Assembly (NCBI GenBank): GCA_001769275.1
Contig: MEOQ01000018.1
Location: 1 to 64,000, forward strand
Reading direction: 5' to 3'
From: Bacteroidetes bacterium GWF2_43_63
Lineage (GTDB): Bacteria; Bacteroidota; Bacteroidia; Bacteroidales; DTU049
DNA length: 64,000 bases
Part shown: in pieces, positions 9,039 to 17,143 of the stretch
Layout: the number at the start of each line of letters is the position of its first letter
How positions within the stretch are numbered: position 1 is the stretch's first letter
Program-made: the position numbers and the translations under genes
Notes under the pieces: generated by a model
Databases searched by the model: none
What the model was told of the DNA's origin: nothing
What the model saw: only the letters and a program-made list of their open reading frames with translations

Positions 9039-10039
9039 TGAACAATTACGGTGAAATCTCCAATGTTTAATTCTTTGTACTTCTCACTATATTCAACGAA
9101 ATTGCCAACCATACTATTGTCGATGTTCGCATTTGATATCTTGCAATGTGATTGAATGATAGAATTGGAAATAATGCAGTTCGATATCACAGAGCCCTCA
9201 CCAATAGACACGTGCGGGCCAACAATGCTTCCCGTAATGGTCACGTTTTTTCCTATAAAACAAGGCTGAATAATGATCGAATTTTTCTGATTCAGGTCGT
9301 GAGAAATTAAGGTTCCGTTTTTAGCGAAATCTAAAATACGCTGGTTTGTATGAATGGTTGAATTTTTATTACCGCAATCAAGCCACTCTTCAACGTTGTA
9401 AACCGAGAACTGGCATCCGCGCTGCATCATGTTTTCAAGCACATCGGTGAGTTGATATTCGCCATTGACCAGCACTTTATCGGCCAGAAGTTTCTCAATT
9501 TCCGTTCTTAGAACTTCGCCTTCGCGGAAATAATATACTCCAACAATAGCCTGATTTGAAACAGGAGAGGTTGGCTTCTCGATGAATTTCGTAACAACAT
9601 CCTTGTTGTCCGTTTTCACAACACCAAATGCTGATGGATCTTCAACCTTGTGAACCCAAATAATTGCTTCGCGCGAAATGTCCATCTTCTGTGTTGTACT
9701 GAAAAGAGTGTCGGCAAAAGCAACAATGACTTTCCCTGAAATGGATTCAGCTGCACATGAGATGGCATGCGCTGTTCCTAGCGCCTGATTCTGATAATAT
9801 ATTTTACCTTTCGAACCAACACTGGTTGCAATATCCAGCAAATGCTCTTCAACTTCATCTCCAAAATCACCAATGATATAAGCAATCTCATCTACTTTTT
9901 CATCCACAAGCTCCATCAGATCTTCAACAAGACGCTGTACAATTGGCTTTCCAGCTATATTGATGAGCGGCTTCGGAATAGTCAGTGTATGCGGTCTCAT
10001 GCGCTTACCCATACCTGCCATTGGAATTATTATCTTCAT
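9035..10039 (-). CDS. Sugar-phosphate nucleotidyltransferase with left-handed beta-helix tail
   Basis: Residues 1-230 form an NTP-transferase domain: the nucleotide loop PMAGMGKRMRPHT, the QALGTAHAI motif and FADTLF metal-binding Asp. Residues 240-334 contain hexapeptide-type repeats (FIGKNVTITGSIVGPHVSIG, VISNCIISNSIIQSH) that build a left-handed beta-helix. This matches glucose-1-phosphate thymidylyltransferase or GlmU-like enzymes that make nucleotide sugars for envelope glycans; the exact sugar is not readable from sequence. It starts 12 bases after dut and ends overlapping the TPR gene, so it is part of the dut operon. Confidence 0.88.
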   Translation of the reverse strand: MKIIIPMAGMGKRMRPHTLTIPKPLINIAGKPIVQRLVEDLMELVDEKVDEIAYIIGDFGDEVEEHLLDIATSVGSKGKIYYQNQALGTAHAISCAAESISGKVIVAFADTLFSTTQKMDISREAIIWVHKVEDPSAFGVVKTDNKDVVTKFIEKPTSPVSNQAIVGVYYFREGEVLRTEIEKLLADKVLVNGEYQLTDVLENMMQRGCQFSVYNVEEWLDCGNKNSTIHTNQRILDFAKNGTLISHDLNQKNSIIIQPCFIGKNVTITGSIVGPHVSIGEGSVISNCIISNSIIQSHCKISNANIDNSMVGNFVEYSEKYKELNIGDFTVIVQ

Positions 10040-10051
10040 AAATATTTTGAA

Positions 10052-10486
10052 TTATTGTTTCCCTGTATGTCCAAATCCGCCAGCACCGCGCTCGGTGGAA
10101 TCGAGTTCCGGAACAAGTTGCCATTCGGCCCGTTCATGCTTCGCTATGACCATTTGAGCAATGCGGTCACCATTTTTTATAACAAAATCTGTGTCCGAAA
10201 AATTGATAAGAATCACTTTGATTTCACCCCGATAATCGCTGTCGATGGTACCTGGTGTATTTAGAACTGTCACACCGCTTTTAATGGCTAAACCACTTCG
10301 GGGTCGCACCTGAGCTTCGAATCCGATTGGCAACGAAATAAACAATCCCGTTGGAATCAACTTTCGCTCCATCGGGCGGAGAACAATATTCTCTTCGGTG
10401 AAAGCACGCAAGTCGACGCCGGCAGAGTATTCTGTTTCGTATGCAGGCAACGGGTTGTTGCTAAGATTTACAATATTGATTTTCAT
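10052..10486 (-). CDS. dut: dUTP diphosphatase (dUTPase)
   Basis: This enzyme hydrolyses dUTP to dUMP and pyrophosphate, which keeps uracil out of DNA and feeds dTMP synthesis. All five trimeric dUTPase motifs are present in the 144-residue product: [35 protein letters not shown] and the C-terminal [13 protein letters not shown] longer frame runs to 10609, but the ATG at 10486 gives the standard family length and lies about 20 bases downstream of a good -7 box (TAAATTTG, minus strand, 10507-10514). It is the first gene of the envelope operon that runs down to YjbR. Confidence 0.97.
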   Translation of the reverse strand: MKINIVNLSNNPLPAYETEYSAGVDLRAFTEENIVLRPMERKLIPTGLFISLPIGFEAQVRPRSGLAIKSGVTVLNTPGTIDSDYRGEIKVILINFSDTDFVIKNGDRIAQMVIAKHERAEWQLVPELDSTERGAGGFGHTGKQ

Positions 10487-10506
10487 CCTGACTTTATATA
10501 AAGGTG

Positions 10507-10514
10507 CAAATTTA
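10507..10514 (-). promoter_or_regulatory. -7 box of the dut operon
   Basis: On the minus strand this reads TAAATTTG, a perfect match to the Bacteroidota primary-sigma -7 consensus TAnnTTTG. It lies 20 bases upstream of the dut ATG. No clear -33 TTTG was found. Confidence 0.5.
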
Positions 10515-11026
10515 ATCATTTTTGCGATTCCGGAAAAGATTGCCTTGGTTACACAAAGTACCTCGAAGTTGGAGCACGAAGTCCCACAAAGTAGATCACT
10601 CAAAAACAAAAGCTTATATCTGTTGCAGCATTACATCTTTGCAAACAAGTTTGCTCAATGCATTACCGCAACAGATATTCACGACTAGGTCGTGAATTTG
10701 TCATCAGCTTTTGTTACGAATTTTGAATTTGAACAAAAATTCTTCTTTCAGAGCACAAGTCTTTTAATTCCGTCTTTTAGTGATTTCACATGAAAATGCA
10801 AAATCATACACAAGTATTGAGTATGATCGGTTGTGCTATGCTGGATTTCAAGCTTGCTTGAAAAATGCTGCACAACACAACCGATAACGACTTTTTCTTA
10901 GTTCATTCTACTTTGTGAACCAAAGCGCATGACATGAGCTGAGCTCATGAGCACCTATAAAGGTAATTCAATGAGCGAATAAACTTCGTGTGCACGTTGT
11001 GCTACTTTGTGCACCAAAAGCAAGTT
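10515..11026. repeat. Gene-free 0.5-kb spacer with nested perfect inverted repeats
   Basis: No gene was found here. The spacer holds an 11-bp perfect inverted repeat (ATATCTGTTGC at 10616-10626 with GCAACAGATAT at 10668-10678) whose loop contains a GCAAAC-AA-GTTTGC hairpin; right after it a 9-bp hairpin at 10677-10697 (ATTCACGAC-TAG-GTCGTGAAT); a 10-bp inverted repeat ATCGGTTGTG/CACAACCGAT at 10826-10835 and 10876-10885 enclosing TTCAAGC-TT-GCTTGAA; and an 8-bp palindrome CATGAGCT-G-AGCTCATG at 10933-10949. A direct repeat CTACTTTGTG(A/C)ACCAAA occurs near 10908 and 11000. None has a terminator-like T run. It may be a structured RNA or a cluster of repeat elements. Confidence 0.55.
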
Positions 11027-14000
11027 CTATTTAAATGCACTTTCGCTCAGGCCGGGGCCGCTCAGGGCAAGCTTTTCGAAGTATTCAGGAACTGGCTTTG
11101 CAGCAAGTTTATCCACATACATCTTGGCCAGATACTGACTCATCATGAATCCATGTCCACGCAGCCCAACAAACAATCCAAGCGACGGATCGATGATGTA
11201 GCGCGGCTCAACATAATATCCGCTCCACACCGCCTGGAATCCGACTGAAGCCAATTGCGGAATCCAGTCACTGAAAATTTCGCTGGCGATTTCAAGGAAT
11301 TCCTTGCTGTTTATTTTCAGGTTTTTATCGGTTTCTTTCGGGTCAGTGAGCGGCGAAGCGCAACCAATGATCTGGCCGGTTTCTTTTAATTGCTGGCCAT
11401 ACACCGAGCTGAATGCTTTGTATTTTCTGCGATCAATCAGCATGTCAAGTGCATCGCCATCTTTGCCGAGCAGAGGAAGTCTGCGTGTGATGAAAGCCTG
11501 ATGACGTACAGGATACAGACCAGTTTCAATGTTCAGCTTACGTGCAAATTTATCTGCGGTTGGTCCAAGTGCATTGATGAAAACTTCGGTTTCAAATTCT
11601 ACATACTGCTTGTTGTGATCGCGCACCAATACAATATATTTGGAACCTTCTTTTCGCAGATCAATCAGTTCGCAGTCTTCCATTATGCTTCCGCCCTTCT
11701 GAATACCAATGCTGCGAATCAGGTCGATTACGCGGCCAGGCGTAGCCTGCCAGCAGTCGTGTGTAATAAGAGCTGACTGATATGTGCTCAGATTTTTGTT
11801 GAAATACGGGCTGATTTCTTTCTGGAAATCTTTCTTATCAACCATGTATGCATCTGACCAGGCGCGTGATGCGTCGAGGGCTTTGTATGTTGCATCATCG
11901 TGGGCAAAGCTCACATATCGAATGGGTTTGTAATCAACGTTTTTTATTTTCTGCAGCTCGACAAAAATATCGCGGTTGTGAATGGCAATATCCGAAAGTT
12001 CTGGGACGCTGAATGCAGGCCGCCCACCGGCGATATTACGCCACGATGCACCACGGTCATGATTCACGAGAACAGGGCTGAATCCGGCTTCGGCCAGATA
12101 ACGAAACAGCGCACTGCCACCGATACCACCACCGGCAACCAATGATTTCACTTTTCTACGCTCTGTTTTTACACCAGGCGTGAATGGAACAATAACTTCG
12201 TTTTCTTTTCCCGGATACAATTCGCCGATCAGCACCTGATTCGACAAAGGCCCGCGAGGTGTTGCATCGCCTACAATGGTAATACCTTTTGAAGCAATGG
12301 TTGTTTTCAATCGGCGGATGCAGCGTTTACCGCGGCAGGCACCCATACCAAGACGTGTGGTATGTTTGATTTCATCAACAGAAATAAACTTGCGGTCGCC
12401 AATGCGCTCGAGAATTTCATCAAGTGTGACATCATCGCAATGACATACATAAGTTGCACCCTCCTCCTTGTAGCTTGTAGTCTGAAGTGAGGGCTTTTCA
12501 GGATAATTGCTTTTTACAATAAAACCGCGCACTTTTGTGAGATCATCGCCATGAACCGTTGATGATTTCACGCGGGCAACATTGGTTTTATTGGGTTTTG
12601 TCAGAATTTTTTCAATCACTCCTTCGCCAAGGACCTTTCCGTTGTTGTCAACAAGGTACACTTCTTCTTTCTCATTTGCTTCGTATTCAATCGGCAAAAA
12701 CAGCTGATCCTTTTCAATGTTGTAACCAAAAATGGCCAGACCGGGACACTGATAAACACATTGCATGCAGCCGATACATTTATCGAAATCTACCACAGGG
12801 ACCGTGCTGGTTGATGTTTTGGTGATGGCTCCGTAGGGACAGGCAAATGCGCAGGGATTGCAGGCAAAACCATACAGGCAGTCGATTTGCACAAACGGTT
12901 TCTTTTTTCTGTCGCCAACCGGTAGCACTGGCTCTTCTATAACCCGCACCGGGTGCTGCTGAGAATCGATATACTCTTTTGAAACCGCAAGGTAGTCGTC
13001 GTATTTATATTTAACCGACATCATATCCAGTACTTCGTATGCCGATTGTTTACCACGCAAAACCGCGGAGGTGCCTTCACCAATCCGGATTGCATCGCCC
13101 ACACCATGGCAGTTGCGACCGAAAATTTCATTACCCAGCGAGAGCAGCTGATCATCGGGAACAAGGCCAGTACATATATTGATGGCATCGATGCCTTCAA
13201 TTACTTTTTCAGTTCCCGGAATGGGTTTGAAATTATGTGCTTCGGCAATCACAGCGCCAACAACGCCTGTGTGATCTTCGTTTGGAATAGCGCTCACCAG
13301 AATATGATTGAGCATAACAGGAATACCGAGACGACGTACGCGATTGGCCTGAACAGGGAATCCGCCTTCTTTGCCCTGAGCTTCAATAATAGCAACAACT
13401 TGAGCTCCAGCTTGCATTAATTGATATGATGTGAGATAGCCAATATTTCCGGCACCGACTGTTAGAATTTTTTTACCCAGCAATGTGAGTTCGGTATTCA
13501 TCATTTTCTGAACCACTGCGGCGGTATAAACACCCGGAACATCATCGTTCTCGAACGTAGGCATGAAAGGGACAGCACCCGTAGCAACAATCAGATGATT
13601 GCAATCGATATAAAATATTTCTTCCGTTTTAATATTTTTAATCGCAATACGTTTCCCTTCGAGCAGATCCCACACGGTACAATTCAGAAAAATTCCTTCA
13701 TGATTGTCGCCGGCCAGAGCCGAAGCAATTTCGAAACCGCGCATACCGCCATATTTCTTTTCTTTTTCAAAAAAGAAAAACTGGTGGGTTTGCATATTGA
13801 ACTGACCGCCGATTTTCGCGTTATTGTCGACCACAATATTCGAAACATCGTGCTGATTCAATATTTCTCGCGCTGCAAGTCCGGCCGGGCCTGCACCCAC
13901 GATAACCACATCGGTGCGGTAAACTTTTATCTGAGGTTGCCTCGAATGTTTCGCTTCCGGCATATAATCCTTGGGCACTTCCATCACTTCTTTCACGCCG

Positions 14001-14254
14001 TCTATCTGTGTAATACAGATGCGGCGGATCACGCCATCAACAAGCATTTCGCAGGCACCGCATTTCCCGATGCCACATTCGAGTGAGCGGTTACGATCCT
14101 GAAGACTGTGGCTGTGAACCGGAAAACCGGCATTGTGCAGCGCTGCGGCAATGGTGAACCCCTTGTCGCCTTCTACGCTGGATCCGTTGAATTTGAATGA
14201 ATGTTTCTCGCATTCGGGAACAGGCAGGATGGGGTGTTTATCAATTTTTGACAT
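11027..14254 (-). CDS. Multi-domain FAD/Fe-S dehydrogenase fusion (HcnABC/opine-dehydrogenase-like), 1075 aa
   Basis: Domains in order: a [2Fe-2S] ferredoxin (Cys60, 65, 68, 80), an FAD/NAD pyridine-nucleotide oxidoreductase (GAGPAG at 120-125, second Rossmann motif VGAGNIGY near 270), a two-cluster [4Fe-4S] ferredoxin (CNPCAFACPYGAI and CIGCMQCVYQCPG, about 465-515), a BFD-like [2Fe-2S] domain (CHCDDVTLDEIL and CRGKRC, about 630-680) and a C-terminal DAO-type FAD oxidoreductase (AGGGIGG near 715 to the end). In hydrogen-cyanide synthase and in opine or proline dehydrogenase complexes these parts are separate subunits; here they are one chain with an extra bacterial ferredoxin. The substrate is probably an amino acid or imino acid, oxidised with transfer to NAD or ferredoxin. 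The exact substrate cannot be read. Confidence 0.85.
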   Translation of the reverse strand: MSKIDKHPILPVPECEKHSFKFNGSSVEGDKGFTIAAALHNAGFPVHSHSLQDRNRSLECGIGKCGACEMLVDGVIRRICITQIDGVKEVMEVPKDYMPEAKHSRQPQIKVYRTDVVIVGAGPAGLAAREILNQHDVSNIVVDNNAKIGGQFNMQTHQFFFFEKEKKYGGMRGFEIASALAGDNHEGIFLNCTVWDLLEGKRIAIKNIKTEEIFYIDCNHLIVATGAVPFMPTFENDDVPGVYTAAVVQKMMNTELTLLGKKILTVGAGNIGYLTSYQLMQAGAQVVAIIEAQGKEGGFPVQANRVRRLGIPVMLNHILVSAIPNEDHTGVVGAVIAEAHNFKPIPGTEKVIEGIDAINICTGLVPDDQLLSLGNEIFGRNCHGVGDAIRIGEGTSAVLRGKQSAYEVLDMMSVKYKYDDYLAVSKEYIDSQQHPVRVIEEPVLPVGDRKKKPFVQIDCLYGFACNPCAFACPYGAITKTSTSTVPVVDFDKCIGCMQCVYQCPGLAIFGYNIEKDQLFLPIEYEANEKEEVYLVDNNGKVLGEGVIEKILTKPNKTNVARVKSSTVHGDDLTKVRGFIVKSNYPEKPSLQTTSYKEEGATYVCHCDDVTLDEILERIGDRKFISVDEIKHTTRLGMGACRGKRCIRRLKTTIASKGITIVGDATPRGPLSNQVLIGELYPGKENEVIVPFTPGVKTERRKVKSLVAGGGIGGSALFRYLAEAGFSPVLVNHDRGASWRNIAGGRPAFSVPELSDIAIHNRDIFVELQKIKNVDYKPIRYVSFAHDDATYKALDASRAWSDAYMVDKKDFQKEISPYFNKNLSTYQSALITHDCWQATPGRVIDLIRSIGIQKGGSIMEDCELIDLRKEGSKYIVLVRDHNKQYVEFETEVFINALGPTADKFARKLNIETGLYPVRHQAFITRRLPLLGKDGDALDMLIDRRKYKAFSSVYGQQLKETGQIIGCASPLTDPKETDKNLKINSKEFLEIASEIFSDWIPQLASVGFQAVWSGYYVEPRYIIDPSLGLFVGLRGHGFMMSQYLAKMYVDKLAAKPVPEYFEKLALSGPGLSESAFK

Positions 14255-14277
14255 AGTGCAAAGTAAATTTACGATTG

Positions 14278-14285
14278 CAAAATTA
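14278..14285 (-). promoter_or_regulatory. -7 box of the fused dehydrogenase gene
   Basis: The minus strand reads TAATTTTG, a perfect TAnnTTTG box, 23 bases upstream of the ATG at 14254. Confidence 0.45.
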
Positions 14286-14392
14286 GCGGTAAATTCCTAA
14301 CAAGGGCTTTTGGATACTTGATTTTTAATACATGCTTTTATGAGATTATGCAATGTACGGATGCAAAATTTTTCAATTTCATACGAAAAATG

Positions 14393-14400
14393 TAACTTTG
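14393..14400 (+). promoter_or_regulatory. -7 box of the PstS-like gene
   Basis: TAACTTTG matches the TAnnTTTG consensus and lies 17 bases before the ATG at 14418. Its position means the longer frame starting at 14340 would begin upstream of the promoter, which decides for the inner start. Confidence 0.55.
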
Positions 14401-14417
14401 CGCAAAAGATTGACTAC

Positions 14418-15362
14418 ATGGGCAGAATAACCTCCATTCTCATCGCGTGCATTGCGCTCACAATGATTGCGTGCGGCGGCGGAAAGAAAGACGATGCGAA
14501 GACCGATCAGAACAACTCGACGGTAAACAATGACCTGGAAGCAGGTAAAATCACTGTCGGTGCTACCGAAGAGAGCTACGATCTGGCACAGCGCCTGGCT
14601 TCGAACTATGTCGCACAGAACACCAACATGATTGTTGAAGTGATTCCATGCAAAACCACTGAATCGAAGCAATTGCTATCCTCAGGAAAAGTGCAACTGA
14701 TTGTTACCGGCGGCAGCACAAACCCGTTTCCCGATTTTGAATCAAATGCGATTGCAACAGATCTTCTTGTGCTGACGGTGAACTTCAATAACCCCGTTCT
14801 GCAGTACCTTGTAATGCGCGGTCTTGACCTGAAAGATTTAAAAGGCATTTTTTCCACAGGCAGTATTACCAACTGGAATCAAGTGGATAAAAAAGCAGCG
14901 TCCTCTCCTTTAAAACCGCTGGCTGGGCCAGATAGCACCAGCTCAAACTTAATGATAAGAGCATTTCTCAACTCCGGTTTTGGACAAACAGTGACATCGA
15001 CATTGAGCGAGAATGAGCTTATCAGCAGTATTTCAGCCGGTCCCGGATCGATCGTATTCATGAGCCACAGGTTGGCCTATAACCAGAATTCAGGATTCAG
15101 AGCCAATGGCGTTTATGTAATACCGGTTGATTTCGACGGGAACAATGTTGCGAATGATTCAGAACTGATTTACGATAATCTGAACAGTTTGAAAAAATCC
15201 TACTCCAAAGGAGGATTTCCGAAAGGGCTGGTCCGCAATCATTATTTCATCACAACCGGAAAGACCGAGCGGTCAGACATTGTGAAGCATTTCACGAATT
15301 ACGCACAAAAAGAAGCATCCAATGTGATTTCGGGTGCCGGATATTTTCAACCACTTAAATAA
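14418..15362 (+). CDS. PstS-like substrate-binding lipoprotein
   Basis: The 314-residue protein starts with a lipoprotein signal (MGRITSILIACIALTMIAC) and continues with a type II periplasmic-binding fold of the PstS family: ITVGATEESYDLAQRLA, an LLSSGKVQLIVTGGS segment, GSITNWNQV and the anion-loop-like GPDSTSSNLMIRAF. Members bind phosphate or related oxyanions for ABC uptake. No permease or ATPase gene (pstCAB) is nearby, so it may serve a distant transporter or act as a sensor. It is followed after 8 bases by an FKBP lipoprotein gene and probably shares its transcript. The inner ATG is chosen because of the signal peptide and the promoter box at 14393-14400. Confidence 0.82.
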   Translation: MGRITSILIACIALTMIACGGGKKDDAKTDQNNSTVNNDLEAGKITVGATEESYDLAQRLASNYVAQNTNMIVEVIPCKTTESKQLLSSGKVQLIVTGGSTNPFPDFESNAIATDLLVLTVNFNNPVLQYLVMRGLDLKDLKGIFSTGSITNWNQVDKKAASSPLKPLAGPDSTSSNLMIRAFLNSGFGQTVTSTLSENELISSISAGPGSIVFMSHRLAYNQNSGFRANGVYVIPVDFDGNNVANDSELIYDNLNSLKKSYSKGGFPKGLVRNHYFITTGKTERSDIVKHFTNYAQKEASNVISGAGYFQPLK

Positions 15363-15370
15363 CAAATAGT

Positions 15371-16090
15371 ATGAAAAAAATTCTCGTCGTTTTCATCATC
15401 GCTGCAGGACTGGCATCGTGTCACTCTTCAAAAAAAGCTTGCTGTGATCAATCTGCCAATACACCACAGGCAACAATCATGACCAGCTTCAAAGATACAG
15501 TTAGCTATATGATCGGAACTGATATTGCAAAGAGTTTTTCGCAAAATAAAATTGAACTGAATCTTGATCTTCTGTTTGCTGGAATCCGTGACGGATACAA
15601 CGGAAAAGACACATTGTTTACACAGCAGCAATTCCAGGAAATCATGGGAAAATTCCAGATGGAAATGCAGCAAAAACAGCAAATGGAAGCAACAAAAGAT
15701 GCTGCAATCAACAAAGAAAAAGGCCGTCTGTACATGGAGGCCAACGCAAAGAAAGAAGGTGTTATGCAGACCGCATCAGGGCTTCAGTACAAAATACTGC
15801 GCGATGCAACAGGTCCGAAACCGCTGGCCACAAACACTGTGAAAGTGAACTACGAAGGACGCCTGATTGACGGAACTATTTTCGACAGCAGTTACGAAAG
15901 AAAAGAACCGATTGAATTTGGACTTGGACAAGTGATCAAAGGCTGGACAGAAGGCCTTCAGCTCATGAGCGTCGGATCAATGTATGAACTCACCATCCCG
16001 AGCGATTTGGGCTACGGTGACAGGGCTATGCAATCGATACCTGCAGGGTCGACACTGGTCTTTAAAGTTGAATTACTCGAATTCAAATAA
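15371..16090 (+). CDS. FKBP-type peptidyl-prolyl isomerase lipoprotein (FkpA-like)
   Basis: A lipoprotein signal (MKKILVVFIIAAGLASC) is followed by an N-terminal dimerisation region of FkpA/Mip type (about 35-125: DTVSYMIGTDIAKSF, then a Gln- and Lys-rich helix) and a C-terminal FKBP domain (about 130-239) with the conserved VNYEGRLIDGTIFDSSY, FGLGQVIKGWTEGLQLM and IPAGSTLVFKVELLE. The enzyme speeds cis-trans isomerisation of prolyl bonds and acts as a chaperone for exported proteins. It lies between the PstS-like gene and a second, shorter FKBP gene, with a 23-base gap to the latter, and the three likely form one operon. Confidence 0.95.
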   Translation: MKKILVVFIIAAGLASCHSSKKACCDQSANTPQATIMTSFKDTVSYMIGTDIAKSFSQNKIELNLDLLFAGIRDGYNGKDTLFTQQQFQEIMGKFQMEMQQKQQMEATKDAAINKEKGRLYMEANAKKEGVMQTASGLQYKILRDATGPKPLATNTVKVNYEGRLIDGTIFDSSYERKEPIEFGLGQVIKGWTEGLQLMSVGSMYELTIPSDLGYGDRAMQSIPAGSTLVFKVELLEFK

Positions 16091-16113
16091 CAGAAAATTC
16101 AAAACTGTATCTC

Positions 16114-16575
16114 ATGAAAAATATAATGATTCTGCTTTTTGTTGCTGCTGTTGTTACAGCATGCAGTACCAGAAAAAACGATACTGAAGGTGACGATAAA
16201 ACTGAAAACACTTCTGTTGTTACCAAAGAAAATTCAACTCCGGAATATATCACCACGGCCAGCGGCTTGCAATATAAAATCCTGCGTGCTGCTGAGGGTC
16301 GTAAACCTGGCCCCACCAGCCGGGTAACAGTAAATTACGAAGGGAAACTGCTTGACGGAACTATTTTTGACAGCAGCTACGACCGTGGCAAACCCAACAC
16401 CTTTGGCCTGAACGAAGTGATTCCCGGATGGACAGAAGGCGTTCAGCTGATGAGTGTTGGTTCGATGTACGAATTTATTATTCCACCTGCATTGGCATAC
16501 GGAAACCGCGAATTGCCGGGTATTCCAGCAAACTCAACCTTGAAATTCAAAGTTGAATTGCTTGAAATTAAATAA
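16114..16575 (+). CDS. Short FKBP-type peptidyl-prolyl isomerase lipoprotein
   Basis: This 153-residue protein has a lipoprotein signal (MKNIMILLFVAAVVTAC), a short charged linker and a single FKBP domain (ASGLQYKILRAAEGRKPG, VNYEGKLLDGTIFDSSY, VIPGWTEGVQLMSVGSMYEF, IPANSTLKFKVELLEIK). It is clearly a paralogue of the gene just upstream, lacking that gene's N-terminal dimerisation region. A strong terminator follows. Role: folding of periplasmic or outer-membrane proteins. Confidence 0.94.
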   Translation: MKNIMILLFVAAVVTACSTRKNDTEGDDKTENTSVVTKENSTPEYITTASGLQYKILRAAEGRKPGPTSRVTVNYEGKLLDGTIFDSSYDRGKPNTFGLNEVIPGWTEGVQLMSVGSMYEFIIPPALAYGNRELPGIPANSTLKFKVELLEIK

Positions 16576-16592
16576 AGATGTTTGCTTTCTGA

Positions 16593-16617
16593 AGCCCGCT
16601 TTGTGCGGGCTTTTTTA
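16593..16617 (+). terminator. Rho-independent terminator after the FKBP operon
   Basis: GCCCGC (16594-16599), loop TTTGT, GCGGGC (16605-16610) and then six T. A textbook intrinsic terminator 18 bases after the FKBP stop codon. Confidence 0.9.
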
Positions 16618-16835
16618 TTGATTAATGTACTGCATAAGTTTGTAAAGTTGAAAGTTATCAAGTTCATAAAGGTGCTTCTCGAGTGGTCAGTAGTGAGTTG
16701 CCAATAGCCAGTTTAATTTTTACTTTACAATGTTGTTTTGGATTTATTATTACAAACATCTACCATCAAATCTAAAATCAAAAATCGATATTCTTAAATC
16801 ACAGAGCCTTCGTGTCCTTGTGGCAAACACGCATT

Positions 16836-16880
16836 GGGCGCGCGTCTCCAGCTTGCAGCATTTTACGTTGACGCGTGACC
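16836..16880. repeat. Split copy of the 26-nt GC-rich repeat
   Basis: The left half GGGCGCGCGTCTCC (16836-16849) and right half TGACGCGTGACC (16869-16880) match the intact repeat at 16959-16984 but are separated by 19 extra bases. Confidence 0.6.
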
Positions 16881-16958
16881 TTTAATACTTTTTGTGACTT
16901 TGTGTCCTCGTGGCGAATTATTGAATTTCACTGCGAACTTGGTGAACTTCTCTTACTT

Positions 16959-16984
16959 GGGCGCGCGTCTCCTGACGCGTGACC
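16959..16984. repeat. 26-nt GC-rich repeat, intact copy 1
   Basis: Begins GGGCGCGCGTCTCC and ends TGACGCGTGACC; the core CGCGTC-TCCT-GACGCG is a perfect 6-bp hairpin. It is identical over all 26 bases to 50770-50795. Confidence 0.75.
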
Positions 16985-17143
16985 AGTAATACTATTAGTG
17001 GCTTTAGTTCCTCGTGGCAAAATTTCTCTGCGTCTTTGCGCCCTCTGCGAGAAACTCCCTGCCATTTTTCTCTGCGCCCCTGCGATCTTTGCGAGAAACG
17101 CTCTGCGGCTCTGCGAGCTACTCCTGTGAAAACTCTCTGCGCG

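Larger units (their letters stand above)
16618..17143. repeat. Repeat-rich spacer (CAGTAGCCAGT, GGCGCGCGTC and CTCTGCG families)
   Basis: About 0.5 kb without a convincing gene. From 16635 it reads AAAGTTGAAAGTTATCAAGT and a CATAAAGG motif followed by GTCAGTAGTGAGTTGCCAATAGCCAGT, a family also found at 20172-20245, 31226-31560 and 50626-50665. At 16836-16880 and 16959-16984 lie a split and an intact copy of a 26-nt repeat that recurs at 50770. From about 17020 to 17160 it is a run of CTCTGCG/TTTGCG/GCGAGAAA words. Open frames across it (for example minus 16918-17193) only translate these words. The last bases run directly into the end of the flippase gene. Confidence 0.6.
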
